A stretch of DNA of 64,000 bases from Panicum virgatum (GCF_016808335.1 NC_053148.1:45958930-46022929), one strand, 5' to 3'; shown: positions 42,624 to 55,746, counted from the first letter of the stretch. Made by a program: numbers and translations. Notes: a model not told the origin generated them from the sequence alone.

Positions 42624-42746
42624 GTATCGTCGTCGCTGTGCGTACTGTGCAGTGTGCAGGCTCCAGCGCCTGCCTCTCTATCTAAGCTTAGCGTGCTGTG
42701 AGCAGTGGGGGCCGTTGGCTACTGCCTACTGCATACCTGGCTGCCG

Positions 42747-42753
42747 TTTTATA
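42747..42753 (-). promoter_or_regulatory. TATA box of the 42270-42623 gene
   Basis: The minus strand reads CTGCTATAAAACGGCAG, with TATAAAA ending at 42747. At the usual spacing transcription would begin near 42718, giving a 5' UTR of about 95 nt. Confidence 0.7.
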
Positions 42754-43020
42754 GCAGGGCCCGGAGCCTTGGGGATCAACTCCAAGTCTCCAAGCACATC
42801 ACCCGTCGTCGCTATCATCCTGGCTCGCATATTTCTGGCAACCACCGCGGGTGAGTAGTAAGGTCACTCGCTCTAAAGCCTCCGAAGACCGAAGCACTTG
42901 GACGGCAATACGAGGAAATCAAGCAAATCCCTGCCGGAGTATAGACAATTATTGGAGTGAATGGAAACATGCCCTCATGCCTACCGTGCAATGGACATTG
43001 TATATATGCAAAACCATTTT

Positions 43021-43050
43021 CCTCTCTATCTCTCTCTCTCTCTCTCTCTG
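43021..43050. repeat. CT microsatellite
   Basis: An almost uninterrupted (CT)n run about 400 bp upstream of the start of the minus-strand membrane-protein gene. CT/GA tracts are frequent in grass promoters; no specific role claimed. Confidence 0.9.
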
Positions 43051-43268
43051 CCAATAGCAACGAGTTTTTGCAATTTGCAAATTAAAGACATTTATATTAA
43101 GAATTTGTTGGACAACCAAAAATAATGGCACGACACAAGTTAGAGGAAGAAGCATAATTTGGAGGGATATACACAAAGAATTGCTCGGATAAGGGTGAAG
43201 ACATTTCCCTGAACACTCACTGACTTGTCCGAGAAACTGGATTGTGCTGTAGAGGCGAGGGATAAAGT

Positions 43269-43457
43269 CAGTCTCAGTGAAAGTTTCATGGGCACAATTA
43301 CCTGGATTGGAATCTGGTAACTATGTAAGATGAGTTTCATGGTGATGAAATTCTCCTCACATCCCATAAAACTCTAGTTTTCTCTCTTCTTGCTATGTCA
43401 GTAAAATTAGTGATATTTAATGTTATGAAACCCTCCCTGAAACTTACATTGAGACTG
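43269..43457. mobile_element. MITE with CAGTCTCA ends
   Basis: The left end is CAGTCTCAGTGAAAGTTTCAT and the reverse-complemented right end is CAGTCTCAATGTAAGTTTCAG. The interior is AT-rich with inverted words GTTTCATGG and AAACTC. It is about 190 bp. Target duplication not resolved. Confidence 0.72.
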
Positions 43458-44015
43458 GTCTAAGAAAAAAATGGCGCCACATCAGTCACTCGGTCACTCT
43501 TGACTACATGGCAGTCAAAGGAAGGAGGGGGATTTGGACAGCCACCTTGCGTATCTAATCTAGCCGCGTCAGACAACTTTCCAACACGCTGTCTGCATTT
43601 TCATCTTCGGCCAAGGGCAAAATAGCCCTGGGTCACCTTTGCTTGACATGCTGTCTGCATAGTACGGGACATGGCAAAGGCAGCACCGCCTGAAAGGCCA
43701 GCAACGTCGCCATCAATCGGCACTGCAAATGCTAACAGACTGCAGCCTGTAGTCTACAGAAATGACAAGCAATGCTATAAAAACTATACGGAAAGAGGTG
43801 TTTTCAAGCAGTGACAAGGAACGACTTGACTAGCACCGGTATGGAGGCATTTCAAGTTTCAACCCCTATAAGAGTAAGCCAGCTCCCTCATCCATCCAAA
43901 TAAGGTGCGCTGAACTGACCCACCACTTATAGAAAACATTCGACGGTTCAGATTAATTGTATACTACTGAGAATTTCAGTAGAAGTAGTAGTTCATATTA
44001 ATTGTATACTTAGAC
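43458..44015. other. Intergenic DNA left of the Tat element
   Basis: No coding or repeat structure recognised. TAGAC at 44011-44015 would be the left target-site copy of the Tat element; its partner lies outside the window. Confidence 0.4.
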
Positions 44016-45050
44016 TGTCATGGTGTGGCAAACCACAGCCGGGTGGCGGAATGCACCCGCCTAAGCCCTGAGGGTGAGTACTCGGGGGTTAGCTAGCGAC
44101 TAGTTCAATCTCACTCAAGAACACGATGAACACTGCCGGTTTAGAGTGGTTCGGGCCGCCGGAGCGTAATACCCTACGTCCACTGTGTGTTGTATTGCTT
44201 GAGTCTGCAAGAGCTTGGAGCTGAGTCCAGCGAGAGTCTGAGTGTGCTCTGGAGAGCTTGTGCTGTACAGCGAGCGCCTCCCTTTTATATCTCAAGGGAG
44301 GCGCGTACATGGCCGTTGGGTCCCCGACAGGTGGGCCCAATAATGTAGTACAAGATAACATACTGTTAATACATTATAGCTTTGCAGGCGGGGGAGATCT
44401 CACTCCTGGATTTTCTTGCTTGCTCCTGGAATCCCCCGTTCAACCTGTCCAGACGCTGTCTTGTCGAAACGACGCCTGACGTAGCTTTCTGCGTCGCCTG
44501 CCACGTAGCTGAACGGGTCGTGTAGCTTGTGGCGTAGGCGGCATGATGGAAAAGCGCCGTGCCGTTGTATCCAATTAATACGGCAGACGGGCTCTGCGCG
44601 GGTGCGGCGCAGGCAGACTCACTGTGTACCTCGGTAATATGCGGTCTACAGTGAGGACTGAAAAAGTCTGCCCCGCGTGCCGCGGCGGCAGAGCACGCCT
44701 CAATCACCCGCATTGAATGCGGTGGGAGGGCGAGTCTTCCAGTGGAAGACTCATGCCCACGCTCGCGCCCCCGGGATACGTGGCGGCTCCGGACCCCCCC
44801 CGGCGGTATGTTGGTTCTACGCGCGTGAGGGGCCTGGATGGACGCGGGAGGTCCCGGACCCCTATGGGGGGGTCCGAGGCCTCGGCTGTCGGCTCGGAGC
44901 TTCCCTTCCTCAGGGACGCGTGGCGTCTCCGGACCCGTCTCTGAGCGGGGAGCGGGTCCGGGGCCGTTGGCCTGATGAGGTAAGGGCCTGACTACGCGAG
45001 CCTTGCCTTGCTGCAGTAGAAGTGGGTATCCCTGCTACAGGGTACCGACA
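44016..45050 (-). repeat. 3' LTR of the Tat element
   Basis: On the plus strand it begins TGTCATGGTGTGGC and ends GGTACCGACA (1,035 bp); on the minus strand TGTCGG...ATGACA. TATAAAAG on the minus strand at 44282-44289 is the likely promoter element and agrees with minus orientation. GGTCCGGA(G/C)-type words are frequent near the inner end. Confidence 0.8.
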
Positions 45051-45065
45051 GTGGCCCCCGGGCCC
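45051..45065 (-). promoter_or_regulatory. Polypurine-tract candidate of the Tat element
   Basis: The minus strand reads GGGCCCGGGGGCCAC immediately before TGTCGG of the LTR. G-rich rather than A-rich; assigned by position. Confidence 0.6.
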
Positions 45066-46246
45066 ACCTCGGGGAGGTACGAACCCGCAGGTGGGGCCAC
45101 TACTGCGACTTGGCTCTGCATAACTTGAAGCCTCTCACTGCAGGGGTCTTGACCGGCTTTGACCATCCATCAGGTTGTTGCTGCATCATCACATCGCAAC
45201 GGCTTACTGACTCGTGGCCCCCCACGCACAGTGGTTTACCTAGTCACGCGCTCGATGCTCGGCATTGTTGCGGCCGGAGTTAACGGGATATTTACCACCG
45301 GCGCAGTTCCCGAAAAACTTGGTCATAGCAGCGCTTAATGCGCGCACGTCAGCTCGGCTTCCTCCTCGCTTCGCGCGCGGGCGACGGTTCAGATCCTGCC
45401 TTTTCACACCTTTGCTTGTTACCCGCCCTCCCTGACAGGCGGGCCTGGGCCCCCTTGTCATGGACTGGGTGGTTAACACCAGGTGCGGACGTCGCCTGGG
45501 TTCCGGCGATGGTTCCGGAGCGCGCCGGTTGGTTTAGGCTTCATAAAGGGACGAATCGCATACCGCAGTTAGTTTCCCGCATTCGCCTTCTTCCTCCTAA
45601 CCTTTGCGCCCCTTTGCCTTCGAGCTTCCTTGCCCCTTGCTCCCCCGCGTAGATTGCTCCTCACCTCCATAGCGAGATGTCATCCCTTGCTCATCCCCGC
45701 AGTTCCCAGTCCGAGGAGGAGCTGAGCACGGTGCGCCGCCTGCTTGGGTGGAGTGCACAGGAGACTGCTTGGGGGATTCGAGCTGGCTCGGCTCCCCTCG
45801 GCAGCCTGCACGCCGGGGAATTTGTGCTGTTCATCTCGCACATTTCCACCGGCCTGGGGCTGCCGATCTTCTCTTTCTTCCTGCTGCTGCTGGAAGATTT
45901 CGGCCTCCAACTTCAACACCTCACGCCGCACTCCATCCTCCTAACGGCCATCTTCATGCACCTGTGCGAGATGTTCGTGGGGGTGTGGCCCTGCGTCATC
46001 CTCTTCCGCCATTTCTTCATCCTGGTGAAGTCCGGGAAAGGCAAGGACGAAGTGGGAGCGTACTACTTCCAGTCGAGAAGCCACTTGCGGACGCCGTACA
46101 TCCCCGGACTCGTCGGCGGGAAGTGGGAGGAGTGGCGCCGGGAGTGGGTGATTGCCACCACCGAAGCCAATGAGCGCCTGGTCTTGCCAACGGGGGGACC
46201 CGCCACCGACTGTTTGTCCTGGAGGGCCAAGCCATCCCTGCCGCTG

Positions 46247-46625
46247 TGTTGACGCTCCTTAGCGCCCCGATTTGTATACCGCAAGCGCACGGTTCGTGTA
46301 GCTTTTCCCTTAGAGTATTCCCCAAGGTTTATCAATCCGTGGATCGACAAAGAACTACCTAAGGTTTTCCATCTAATCTAATGGATCTATCCTAACATGA
46401 AGCATTGATTGCATATAAAGGGGAAACCTTTAATAGATATGAGTGATATGTAGAGGTTGATCTCATCCATGAACATAGGCTTAATCATAGCAAAACCAAA
46501 GATATGACTAGGCCTATTGTCATCTAGTTGTAGTTCAAGCTAACGAGCGGATAAATCATGCATCTCAATCAAAAGCATCTTTAAACTCAAAATCTCCAAT
46601 CCGATCCCTCGATACCCCACCTACT
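46247..46625 (-). repeat. Left (3') LTR of the LARD-like element, internally deleted
   Basis: It matches 53406-53786 closely up to CCACCTACTAAGT, then departs. The missing part corresponds to about 1,080 bp of the right LTR, plus presumably the polypurine tract. Confidence 0.85.
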
Positions 46626-48700
46626 AAGTCCAGGAGCTTTGCTTATAAAGAAATCAGCGTTGCCCCTCAATGTCCTCTCTGCACTTAGTCATACATAACA
46701 AGACATATTGCTCTCTCAAGTATTTAGCATTTAAGTTCATGTTGTGACCGGCTACTTTTTCATTATGGAAGATAGACTAGCAATTAAAGAACAAGCCACA
46801 ATAATAAATAAATGCAATGCTCTCAAACTTAAGCGAACTTCAAACTTTTACCTTGTTTCATCGTGAAGAGTTTTCAAAAGAATGCATACCAAACATAAGT
46901 GAGGTTCTCTTGCAAAAGATCATGGAAATACTCATCTCATCAAGTCGCTCATGCCTACATTAGATTGTTTTCAACCTATTCTACTCATATATAAAAGTGA
47001 AAGGCTTATGTGGAGCTTGGTAGGTAAAAACAATCCTAGCAAAACATTATACTTGAAATATTATCAAACTAAGAGAGAGATCTAATGGAATTACCGAGAC
47101 TAGTCAAAAAGGCCATTGGAAAATAATGTTGGAGAGAGGGAAAGATGAAACACACACATTTAGATTGGTGGACATGCGCAAGTGGCAAATGGATGATCCC
47201 GAGACACAAATGAAGTTCTCGTTATCGGATTGCACATGGTTGGAAGATTTAAGTATGGAATAGTTCTTCAAAGTAACTTAGAAAATTAATGAAGCCAAAA
47301 AGAGCTCAGGAGCATTTTATTCTTCTCCTTTTTTATTTTCCTATCATTTTTCTATTTTCCTCTTTCTTTCTCTTTTCTTTCTTTCTTTTTGCTCCTTAGA
47401 ACTTTTGATAACATAGAATACTTACCCAGCCATCCCCCCATGCTTGAACGAATTCTCGTCCTCGAGTATGAATAGTGGGAGAACCAACTAGCTAGGGTAA
47501 GTATCTCAAATTCACCTTCTTCTTCGTAGAACCAATTGAATCTCGAGGGGCCTTGTCTCCTAAAACTTTTCTTTATATGATGCCGTTGATTCTTTTGATT
47601 CCATCGAAATGATAATCCATACTCAAAGTGGGTTGTGGTCAAGGAGGTAATCACAAAAAGATATTTTTGGTTTAGGGTGGATATCCAGCGAGGTTTGTAA
47701 GATTCCCGAAGTAGAAACTCACAATGCATGGATAAATAGGCTAGCAAAAAGAAGGTTACACAAAAAAAACAGAATGACCAGCTTCTTAGTCTCATACCAA
47801 AGATATCAATCTTAATTCAATTCATCAAAATATAAGTTTGCAATCTAAAGGTTTCATCATGAAAGAATATGTATCCATAGGCTTTGGTAGGTAGAACTTT
47901 GCAAGAGATTCACAAATGTAGATAGCATAGGAATTAAGTTTTCAAATTAAACAACACAAGGTGTAAGGTCATCGGTAGACTTAAATCAAAGAGCAACATA
48001 GAATATGTGGGTTTAGAATTTAGTCATTTAACCTCCACAATTAAAAGAGCCGGTATTTAATCATTTTAATTCCATTTAATTGACAGCAAATGGTCAAGTC
48101 ATATACAATATAGCGTAGGTAAAACAAAGCGGCAACTTCCATCATTTTTCCATAAGCATAAGGCATTGCCAAAATGTATCAATGTGGTGAGCACAAAGTG
48201 ATGGTGATCCTACACTTATTGAAAACAAAAACAAAACTAGGTTGTCCTCCTAGAAGCCATGTGATAGGTTGAGAGATATATACAAAGGTTGCATCTATGG
48301 TTGAAGGCATATATGTACAAGCATTTAGAAAAAGAGAGAGTTGATGAAGAATTACCGTCCTTCTCGATGCTCGTAATGAAGTGTAGCGCGGCCTCCCCCA
48401 TACTTAAGCATTGAGCTAAGCATGGAAGAAAAATCATGAGCATCTTGTGGCAACTGTGATTGTCTTACTCCATGGGATCTTTCTTCCTTGTCCACGAAAT
48501 CCTCCCCCATGCTTAGCATGATGCTCGGCGTGGAAGGAGAAGATGGATCATCTTGCAATTCTTGAAGTCCTTCCCTCATGTGTATGAATATCATTTTCAA
48601 TGTGTCTTCACCTTTGTTGCCTCAATTTTCCTTCAACTTCTTCTTGGACTAAGTCATGGTCCCAATCATTGCTTCACGTTGTCGTCGCCTCCTTCAATTC
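46626..48700. other. LARD-like interior, part 1
   Basis: AT-rich, no ORF with a known domain. CCCCCATGCTTGAACGAATT near 47436 and the C/T tract at 47336-47400 resemble non-coding portions of plant gypsy elements. The 47352-47795 minus ORF has no recognisable domain. Confidence 0.6.
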
Positions 48701-48744
48701 CTCGTTGTCCCATTGCTGCCTCATCTTCACGAATTTTTTCTTTC

Positions 48745-51700
48745 AATTTCCAGAACAGAACCTGTACTGAAACATTGCTCCATTGCGAAGTGCACGAATT
48801 TTCCTTTCCAACGAGTCCTTATTCGCCCAAAATTGATTCCGAACAAGAGAGTTGTGTCCATTTTATCCCAGCGATGCAATTTGTTCCGAATTTCAGAACG
48901 CGCAGCGTCCAAAGTTTTTGCCATATCTCCTTGTACGGGTCTTCAAATTCATTGATCTTGGATGCGTCTGAACGAGAATTTCATGGAGCTTCTGAATATC
49001 AACTTTTTATTCCTTGTACATCTCTGTCCATGTGCAAAATTTGATGAAAACAGCGGGGCTTGCTCTCGAACTTTGGAGATGTTGACGAATTTGATTTCTT
49101 CTTTGATCACGAATTCATGGGAACGCTTTGTCATGCCTGCAAAACAATTCAAGTGCACAATCTACCCCCAAGGTGATAGTCGAGAGTAGAGACAATTGCC
49201 AACAAACCTACCATTCATAAGATCTCAAATTGTGGCATAGCTAGCTTAGCGAAAAAAAATAAAAATCTAGTGAGTGTATGTGTGTGCTAGTGTAAATGCA
49301 AATGAGAGGAAGGTATATAAACAAAGACAATGTTTACACCTAGTTCTAAACACCATGTTTACAACTAGGTTGCCGAACTTCTTCATAGCCAAAAAGACTT
49401 ATTTAACCAAGGTCAAAACACCATGTCTATCCCAAGATCAATAGGCCTTCATAGCACAAGAAAAAAAATAAAGCGCATTGCAAAGCTTAAAAACCAACCA
49501 AATGCAACATGAGAACAAAATGGATTGTTATCTTGGTCAATAGAGCTTAAAGATGGAAGTCCGCAAACAAGTTTAAACATCACGTTTACACAAGATTGCA
49601 AAAGGTAAATGCTTTCATGACAAGCATTACATGGATAGGAAAACATACATCAATAAGATTGAGACCAAGCTAGCAAAATGAGGGCATGAATAATGGAATG
49701 GATGCAAAGTGCAAATGCAATGTTAGCAAAAACAAGTGTTAGCAAGGTTGAAAGGACCTTTCGATGTTGTTCCGCAACTAGTTTATTCAAAAACAATTGC
49801 TAAGAGTGACAAAAAGTCTTCGCGACACTTCATAAGAAGTGAGGCTTTTGTCAATGAAAATGTTATTTATCGAAAAGTACCAAGCAACCGAGCTAACAAG
49901 GTTTTAGAAGTAGGTTTATGGGTTTCCTATATTTTGGTCTTAAAACAAAAATTTTGAAGAGAGAGTGTTGGGTATAGAAATTCTATCTAAGGTGGTTTCA
50001 AAAAAACTAGAGAGAAACAAAAGTTAGATTCTTTTTTTTTAATGAAAAATATAACCTATGGTTTTAGGATTGCTCTATGAGTTGTTTTCCTAAGGGTTTT
50101 AGGATATCAAAAGCGAGGCTAGTCAATGTTTTTAGAAAAGGTTTTTTTAAATGCAACATGCAATGCAATGCAAGGGTGAGACGAACAACATGGTATGCAA
50201 TGCAACACGGGGTGGGTGAACAAAATGATATGACATGATGAGGTGGTCTAAAACAAAACAAAAAGTTAGCCTAAGTTAACTAGCCACAAGTTTAGAATCA
50301 AAGGGTGGTACAATGCTTCATAAATCTCTCTAAAAAGGACACAAAGAAAAAGACTCTAAACACTAATAGGCACACAAAAAGGTCTACAAGTTTCCCAAGA
50401 TCAAATAACAAAGTGCTCCCTCAATAACATTTAGAATGAACAACATGAAGTTGTGATTTTTATTAGAGCGATGGTACAATGTTACTTGATATTCCGATTA
50501 AAGAGTGCAATGTAGACGGTCATATTAATATATATAAGATAAAAGATCGGGTTGCCTCCCGCAAAGCGCTTCATTTAGAGTCAGAGAGCTCGACTTTCTT
50601 ACATACCTTCTCATTGATGCGAAGCTATGGTCCTTCATGCAAGAGGTGAAGATGTTCCATGCAGCTCTTATCCGACTTCCCATGTTGGACATGATCAATC
50701 ACGCTTAATGAAAAACTTGCCCAATCGTCTCTCACATCATGGTCACCTCCTTCTTTGTTGTCCTTTGTCGCTACATTTCTTTTCATGGATTTTCCTCTCT
50801 GTCCAGATAGGGAATTGCTCCAAACAACTGATCCAATGCAAGGAGCACGAAATCTTCTTTCCAACAAGTCTTCATTTGCCCAAAACGCATTCCAATTGAG
50901 AGAGTTATGCCCCTTTTTCCCGTCACTGCAATCTGCCCCGTGCTGATTTCAGCACGTGCATCTCTGATATTTGAGACATAGCTCCTCCCGTGGGTCTTCA
51001 ATTGTATCGATTATGGATGCATTGATCCGAGGACTTGATGGAGATCCTGAATATTCAACTTTCTTGCATTGTAAATCTCTGGACTTGTGCACAAAATTGA
51101 TGAGGCTTAGCGACGTCCGTTCTTGAAACTTGAAGATGTTGATGATGGTGTTCAAAATTTTGGGTACAGTTTCCCTCCTCATCATTTGAGTTTCATGTCT
51201 TGCATGGTTAGTGAAATTCGGGGCTTCTCCCGACATGTGCTCTTTTAGGGTCATGAGCTTGACCAAGCGCAAAGCAAGATCGAGATTTGCAATTATTTGT
51301 AAACATATGCAACATAATCACATCCTCAATTAAATTTCATCAACAAGGCATGGTGTAATTAAATGCAGCATGTGTTTCTTGCATAGCGCAGAGCTCATTA
51401 TTAGGCAGAGGTTCTTTAAGCATAAAATCAACCTTCTCAAGAAACTCTAGCCTATTATCATGAAAAGAACAAGGCATAGAATTTAAACTTTCATTCCGAC
51501 TATCGGTTCGAGCATGAGATTTTTAAAGATTATCAACAAAACCAATAGAAGCTTGAGAATTCACTGTATACCTTAGCCTCAGAGTTTTTTCATACTCAAT
51601 GGAGTCGTGGTGCTTTGTGCGAGATGTCATCTTGATGCACTCTTCGTGGTCCGTCGTGGTTTGCTTCTCATGTCTCCATGTGTTGAATGTTGCGCTCTTG

Positions 51701-53010
51701 TAATCCGTCGTGGTTTCTTTGCAACATCTTCGTTTGTCGAAGGTCGACTGCTTGTGCCTTCATTTGTCAATGTCATTGGGGTTCTTCCTCTACTCCAAGC
51801 CTCTGAATTTTATCATGTACGCTTGATGAAAACATCGCCCAAGCTCGCCTTCATTGTTATCATCGTCATCTTCTCTATCTTGTTCTCATCACATTGCTCA
51901 TGCCTCTTCTTCGTGGAATATCTCCTGTATACTCAACAGAACATATACCAAACTATAGATCTATTGAAATTTTTATGAAATTACCTTTCCAACGAATGGT
52001 CATTCGCTTTAAACCGAGTACAAACGAGGGAGTTATGCCCGTTTCACTTTTGGCGCTGCGTGCTGTCCAGAAATTTCCAGAGTGCACAACTTTCAATGTT
52101 TTGGCCATACCCGATTGTAGGAATCTCCGATTGACTTGGTTCTTGATTCGTTGGGACGGGAACTTCGTGGAGCTTTTGAATATATAAAAATATGCTGCTA
52201 TTTGCTTCTGAGGTTGAGCAGAATATTGATGATAACAATGACTTCTTACGAATCGATCCGAAGATGTCGATGATCTTGATCTTGTGGTCTTCGGAGCGTC
52301 TTGTTGTGCATCCTTGGCTTCAAGGTCATCACAATTGATTCACCAGCGAGTAGCATGGCTCCAATGGTCTGTCTCCATGGTTCTTGCTTTGCCTAAGGTG
52401 TCGGGATCGAAGGAGGCTCCCATGCTTTGTGTCGATGATCAGAGCGGTCTCTTTCTTTGATTGCACTCGACTAGAAGTTTCTTGAGCATCCCATGGAGAA
52501 GATGGGTGGCATCATGGTTCCTCTAATCTTGTTGCCTCTAGCATTGGTCAACTTCAAATCATCAACTTTTGTGCACAAGGTTCTCCAAACATCTTGTGAC
52601 ATCGTCATCACTTTCTCCATTGTTTGTTGCTGCCTCTTCTTCATTGAATTACTTGATCATCCTGCACAGAACATGTACCAAAATTCTACTACATGGAAAG
52701 ACTTATGAAATTACCTTTTCAACGAGTGGTCATTGATCCCAAACGGACTCCAGATGAAGAAGTTATGGTCGTTTTACTCCGGCACTACGCTCTGTCCAGA
52801 GACATTTCAGAACGCGTTGAAAGATTTTACCATAACTCTTCACACTGATCTCCAAAATTCATGATTCTTGATGCGTTGGAAAGTAGACTCGATGGAGCTT
52901 CAAAATAATCTATTATTTGCTCATGATACTTCTCTGATTTTGGACAAAAAACTCATTACAACAGTAACACTTTGGAGATGATGATGATCCGATCGCACGA
53001 TTTTCTTCGC
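48745..53010 (+). repeat. Four diverged direct repeats of about 350 bp inside the LARD-like element
   Basis: Units at about 48745-49140, 50795-51145, 51930-52290 and 52660-53000 share an ordered set of words: CCAACGAGT(C/G)..CATT, GA(A/G)GAGTTATG(C/G)CC, CTGTCCAGA, TTTTGCCATA, GGATGC(G/A)TT..(G)A, CATGGAGCTTCTGAATAT and GGAGATGTTGA. The first and second are preceded by a related AATTGCTCCAT/AA..GAGCACGAA box. No ORF is conserved between units, so the repeats are structural or regulatory rather than coding. Confidence 0.75.
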
Positions 53011-53377
53011 GGTCATGCTTCATACCTATTGCTTGAACAAATATTTTTTTCCAAAAACATTAGTCTTTAAAATCAATTGACACGGAGGCGTACCTTATTT
53101 ATCATCTTTTGCTTTGGGGAGTGGGGACTCGATAGCGGATGCTGGGCCACTAACAAAAGTTAGCACCTACCACTAAAGAGTGGGTCTTCACGTAGCCATC
53201 AACTTGATTGAGTGAGATTGGACTTGTCAAAGTACAGATGTTGAGAACTTCTCAATCACTTTGTGTCTAGGATTTTACCTGTATTCATGGATACAAACAG
53301 GAAACACAGGATATATGCAATAATAAAATTAGGGTTAGTCCAAAAACTAGATAGAACGCCCTAGGGTTCGTGTTGCC

Positions 53378-53397
53378 GATCCCCGGCAACGGCGCCA
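53378..53397 (-). promoter_or_regulatory. Primer-binding site, tRNA-Asp type
   Basis: The minus strand reads TGGCGCCGTTGCCGGGGATC, complementary to the 3' end of plant tRNA-Asp(GUC). It is 8 bp from the right LTR. This site is used by several plant Ty3/gypsy lineages including Athila. Confidence 0.87.
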
Positions 53398-53405
53398 AAA
53401 AAGCT

Positions 53406-54866
53406 TGTTGACGCTCCTTAGCGCCCCGATTTGTATACCACAAGCGCACGGTTTGTGTAGCTTTTCCCTTAGTGTATTTCCCCCAAGGTTTATCAATCCG
53501 TGGATCGATAAAGAACTACCTAAGGTTTTCCATCTAATCTAATGGATCTATCCTAACATGAAGCATTGATTGCATATAAAGGAGAAACCTTTAATAGATA
53601 TGAGTGATATGTAGAGGTTGATCTCATCCATGAACATAGGCTTAATCATAGCAAAACCAAAGATATGACTAGGCCTATCGTCATCTAGTTGTAGTTCAAG
53701 CTAACGAGCGGATAAATCATGCATCTCAATCAAAAGCATCTTTAAACTCAAAATCTCCAATCCGATCCCTCGATACCCCACCTACTAAGTGGCAACGGCC
53801 TGTCACGACGCCACCCCTTTCGACAAAAGTACCCTGAAGCAAGTCGAACCCCCTTTGGTAGTTCCGCCATGAACCTCTAGCCACCATGACTACAAGATCA
53901 TGCTAAGCGATCTATCTCGATAATAGATCTAGGATGAAGCAAACCCAAAGAAAAGAACGAAATCGAAAGAGAGAACATGGTCGCTAATAGATTCGGAAGA
54001 CATGATTATCATTACTCACATAATAGATTCATTTGGATCATCACCACCATGTGCACACCATCGATGAATCCAACTAGCTCTTGAACTCCGCCATGGCACA
54101 ACCACGCAGGGAGGCCACGGCGGCTAGGGTCGGCCTAAGCCATCTCCTAGACAACTTCGAAGACTTGCGGCAGCCGTCGTCTCCCTCCGGTCTTGACCCT
54201 AGGTTTTTGTCGAGTTCTGGGTGGATGGATGCTTCGAGTTGAATAAGGTGCGAGCTATTTATAAGCCGAGGAAGCCACCGGTCGAAGGGGAGGTCGAACC
54301 GCCCTAAAAAAGGGCTGGGCCGGCTGGCCCAATGGGCCTAGGCCGGCCGGCCTGGCTCATTCCTTCGACGTCTCGTGTCCTCCTTTCGCGTGCAGACTCC
54401 TCGCATCTTTTAGAGTTTATGTCCTTCACAATTGCATCCCTTTTGACGTCGTTATCTTGGAGATATCTTCGAGGAAAGGATAGGATAGGGAATCCTTCCT
54501 TAAATCTTCATTTGCTTTGCTTAATCCCGAAGTATCTTGATCTCATCTTCGTAGGCTTAGTCCTTTGGGCTCTCTTGGAGGATGGATGTGCATGAATGGG
54601 CTTTGAATCAACATTGGCTTTGGTCCTTTCTTTGGGCTTTGGCCTTCGTCTTTCTCCGTGTCAGCACTCGACCACGGGCCTCGTCATTTCATGCTCCAAA
54701 ATAGGCCAAAAACCTGCAAAAACGAAGTTCCTCCAAAATATATGTGCAAGTGTGAAAATGACCAATAATTAGGCCGGGGTTAGGACGGTTAGTGATTTTG
54801 ATATTAAATTTATGCCATTATTAAGGATAAACAAGGGATAAAAGGGGTACTTAAGGAGCGCCAACA
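53406..54866 (-). repeat. Right (5') LTR of the LARD-like element
   Basis: 1,461 bp, plus-strand TGTTGACG to CCAACA. A GC-rich segment (54080-54370) with GGCCGGCCGGCC-type words lies in the middle. Short ORFs (54332-54595) have no domain. Confidence 0.85.
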
Positions 54867-55746
54867 CGCTGGATTTCGACTCCGTGCTGAGCAAGATCAG
54901 GTCGCTGGCGGAGAGCGGCCTCACCTCGCTGCACGTACTCGGAGACTTCCTGAAGCGCCGGATTGCCCCCCTGAAGCAGCGGCCGCGTCCTGCTTGGAGC
55001 TTCACTGGCCTCAACGACTGTAGTAGGACCCACCGTGGAGAGAGGACCGACCTGACCCAGGAAGCCTTGGAGGTCCTGGTGCGGGCGGTGACGGGGGAAG
55101 TCTTCGTCCCGGAGCACCTGATCCTTCCTCAGGGTGTCATCCCCCTCGGCGAGGACTCACGCCTGAGCACCGCGGTACTGGCTACCCTGCCGACCCTTGA
55201 CGACGGTGGGCTAGCCGCACGCTAGACCGGAGGTGACCCGGACTGTGGGCTCCGGATCCATGGTGCGTCCAGAGAACAAGCCATGCCGAGCGCCGCGGGG
55301 TCCGGCCCCACTGACAAGGGCAAGCAGGCCGTGGCTGGCAGCGCCGCCACGAGCAGTCCCAGCCAGGCCCAGAACAGCTCCGGTGCGTCGTCGAGAGAAG
55401 CAGGCCGGCGCAGGTTACACAGGGGCGACGGGACCCCAGTCACGGAGTCCGCCGCGTAGCGTCAGAGGACCACTGAGGCCACGGGCCAAGGTAACTCCCG
55501 GGCCTTCGGCCCTCGCGGGTCCTCGGGGGTGACCGCGCCGCCACCATCACCGCCGAGAGATAGCTCCCTCCGGTGGCAACAGTAGCAGCGGCTGCCACGG
55601 GAGCAGCAGCAGCAGCAACAACAACAACAACAACAACAACAACAGGAGCAGCCTCGGGTTGCGCCTCCGTCACCGCCACGGGAGCAGCAGCAGCGGCAGA
55701 AGCAGTCGTCGAGCCTCCGTGGTCGCTGGAGACCCGGCGCTTCAGG

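Larger units (their letters stand above)
46247..54866 (-). mobile_element. Non-coding LTR retrotransposon (LARD-like) with perfect 5-bp TSD
   Basis: It is bounded by TGTTGACGCTCC and GGAGCGCCAACA and flanked by CGCTG on both sides (46242-46246, 54867-54871). A tRNA-Asp primer-binding site on the minus strand next to the right LTR sets the orientation as minus. The 6.75-kb interior has no gag or pol ORF, only diverged repeats. The left LTR keeps only 379 bp. Over the shared LTR part I count 6 substitutions and one 2-bp gap in about 380 bp, so insertion is recent. It lies between two codons of the Tat accessory ORF. Confidence 0.9.

Noticed and set aside
45677..46252. A host membrane protein gene, because of the hydrophobic stretch around 45840-45930
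   Set aside because: The domain pattern matches plant gypsy accessory ORFs, and it lies between Tat pol and its 3' LTR with the frame continuing at 54872.
53378..53397. Sequence identical to the 3' end of tRNA-Asp, considered as a tRNA gene
   Set aside because: Only the acceptor end is present, with no anticodon or D arm. Its place 8 bp from an LTR shows it is the primer-binding site.
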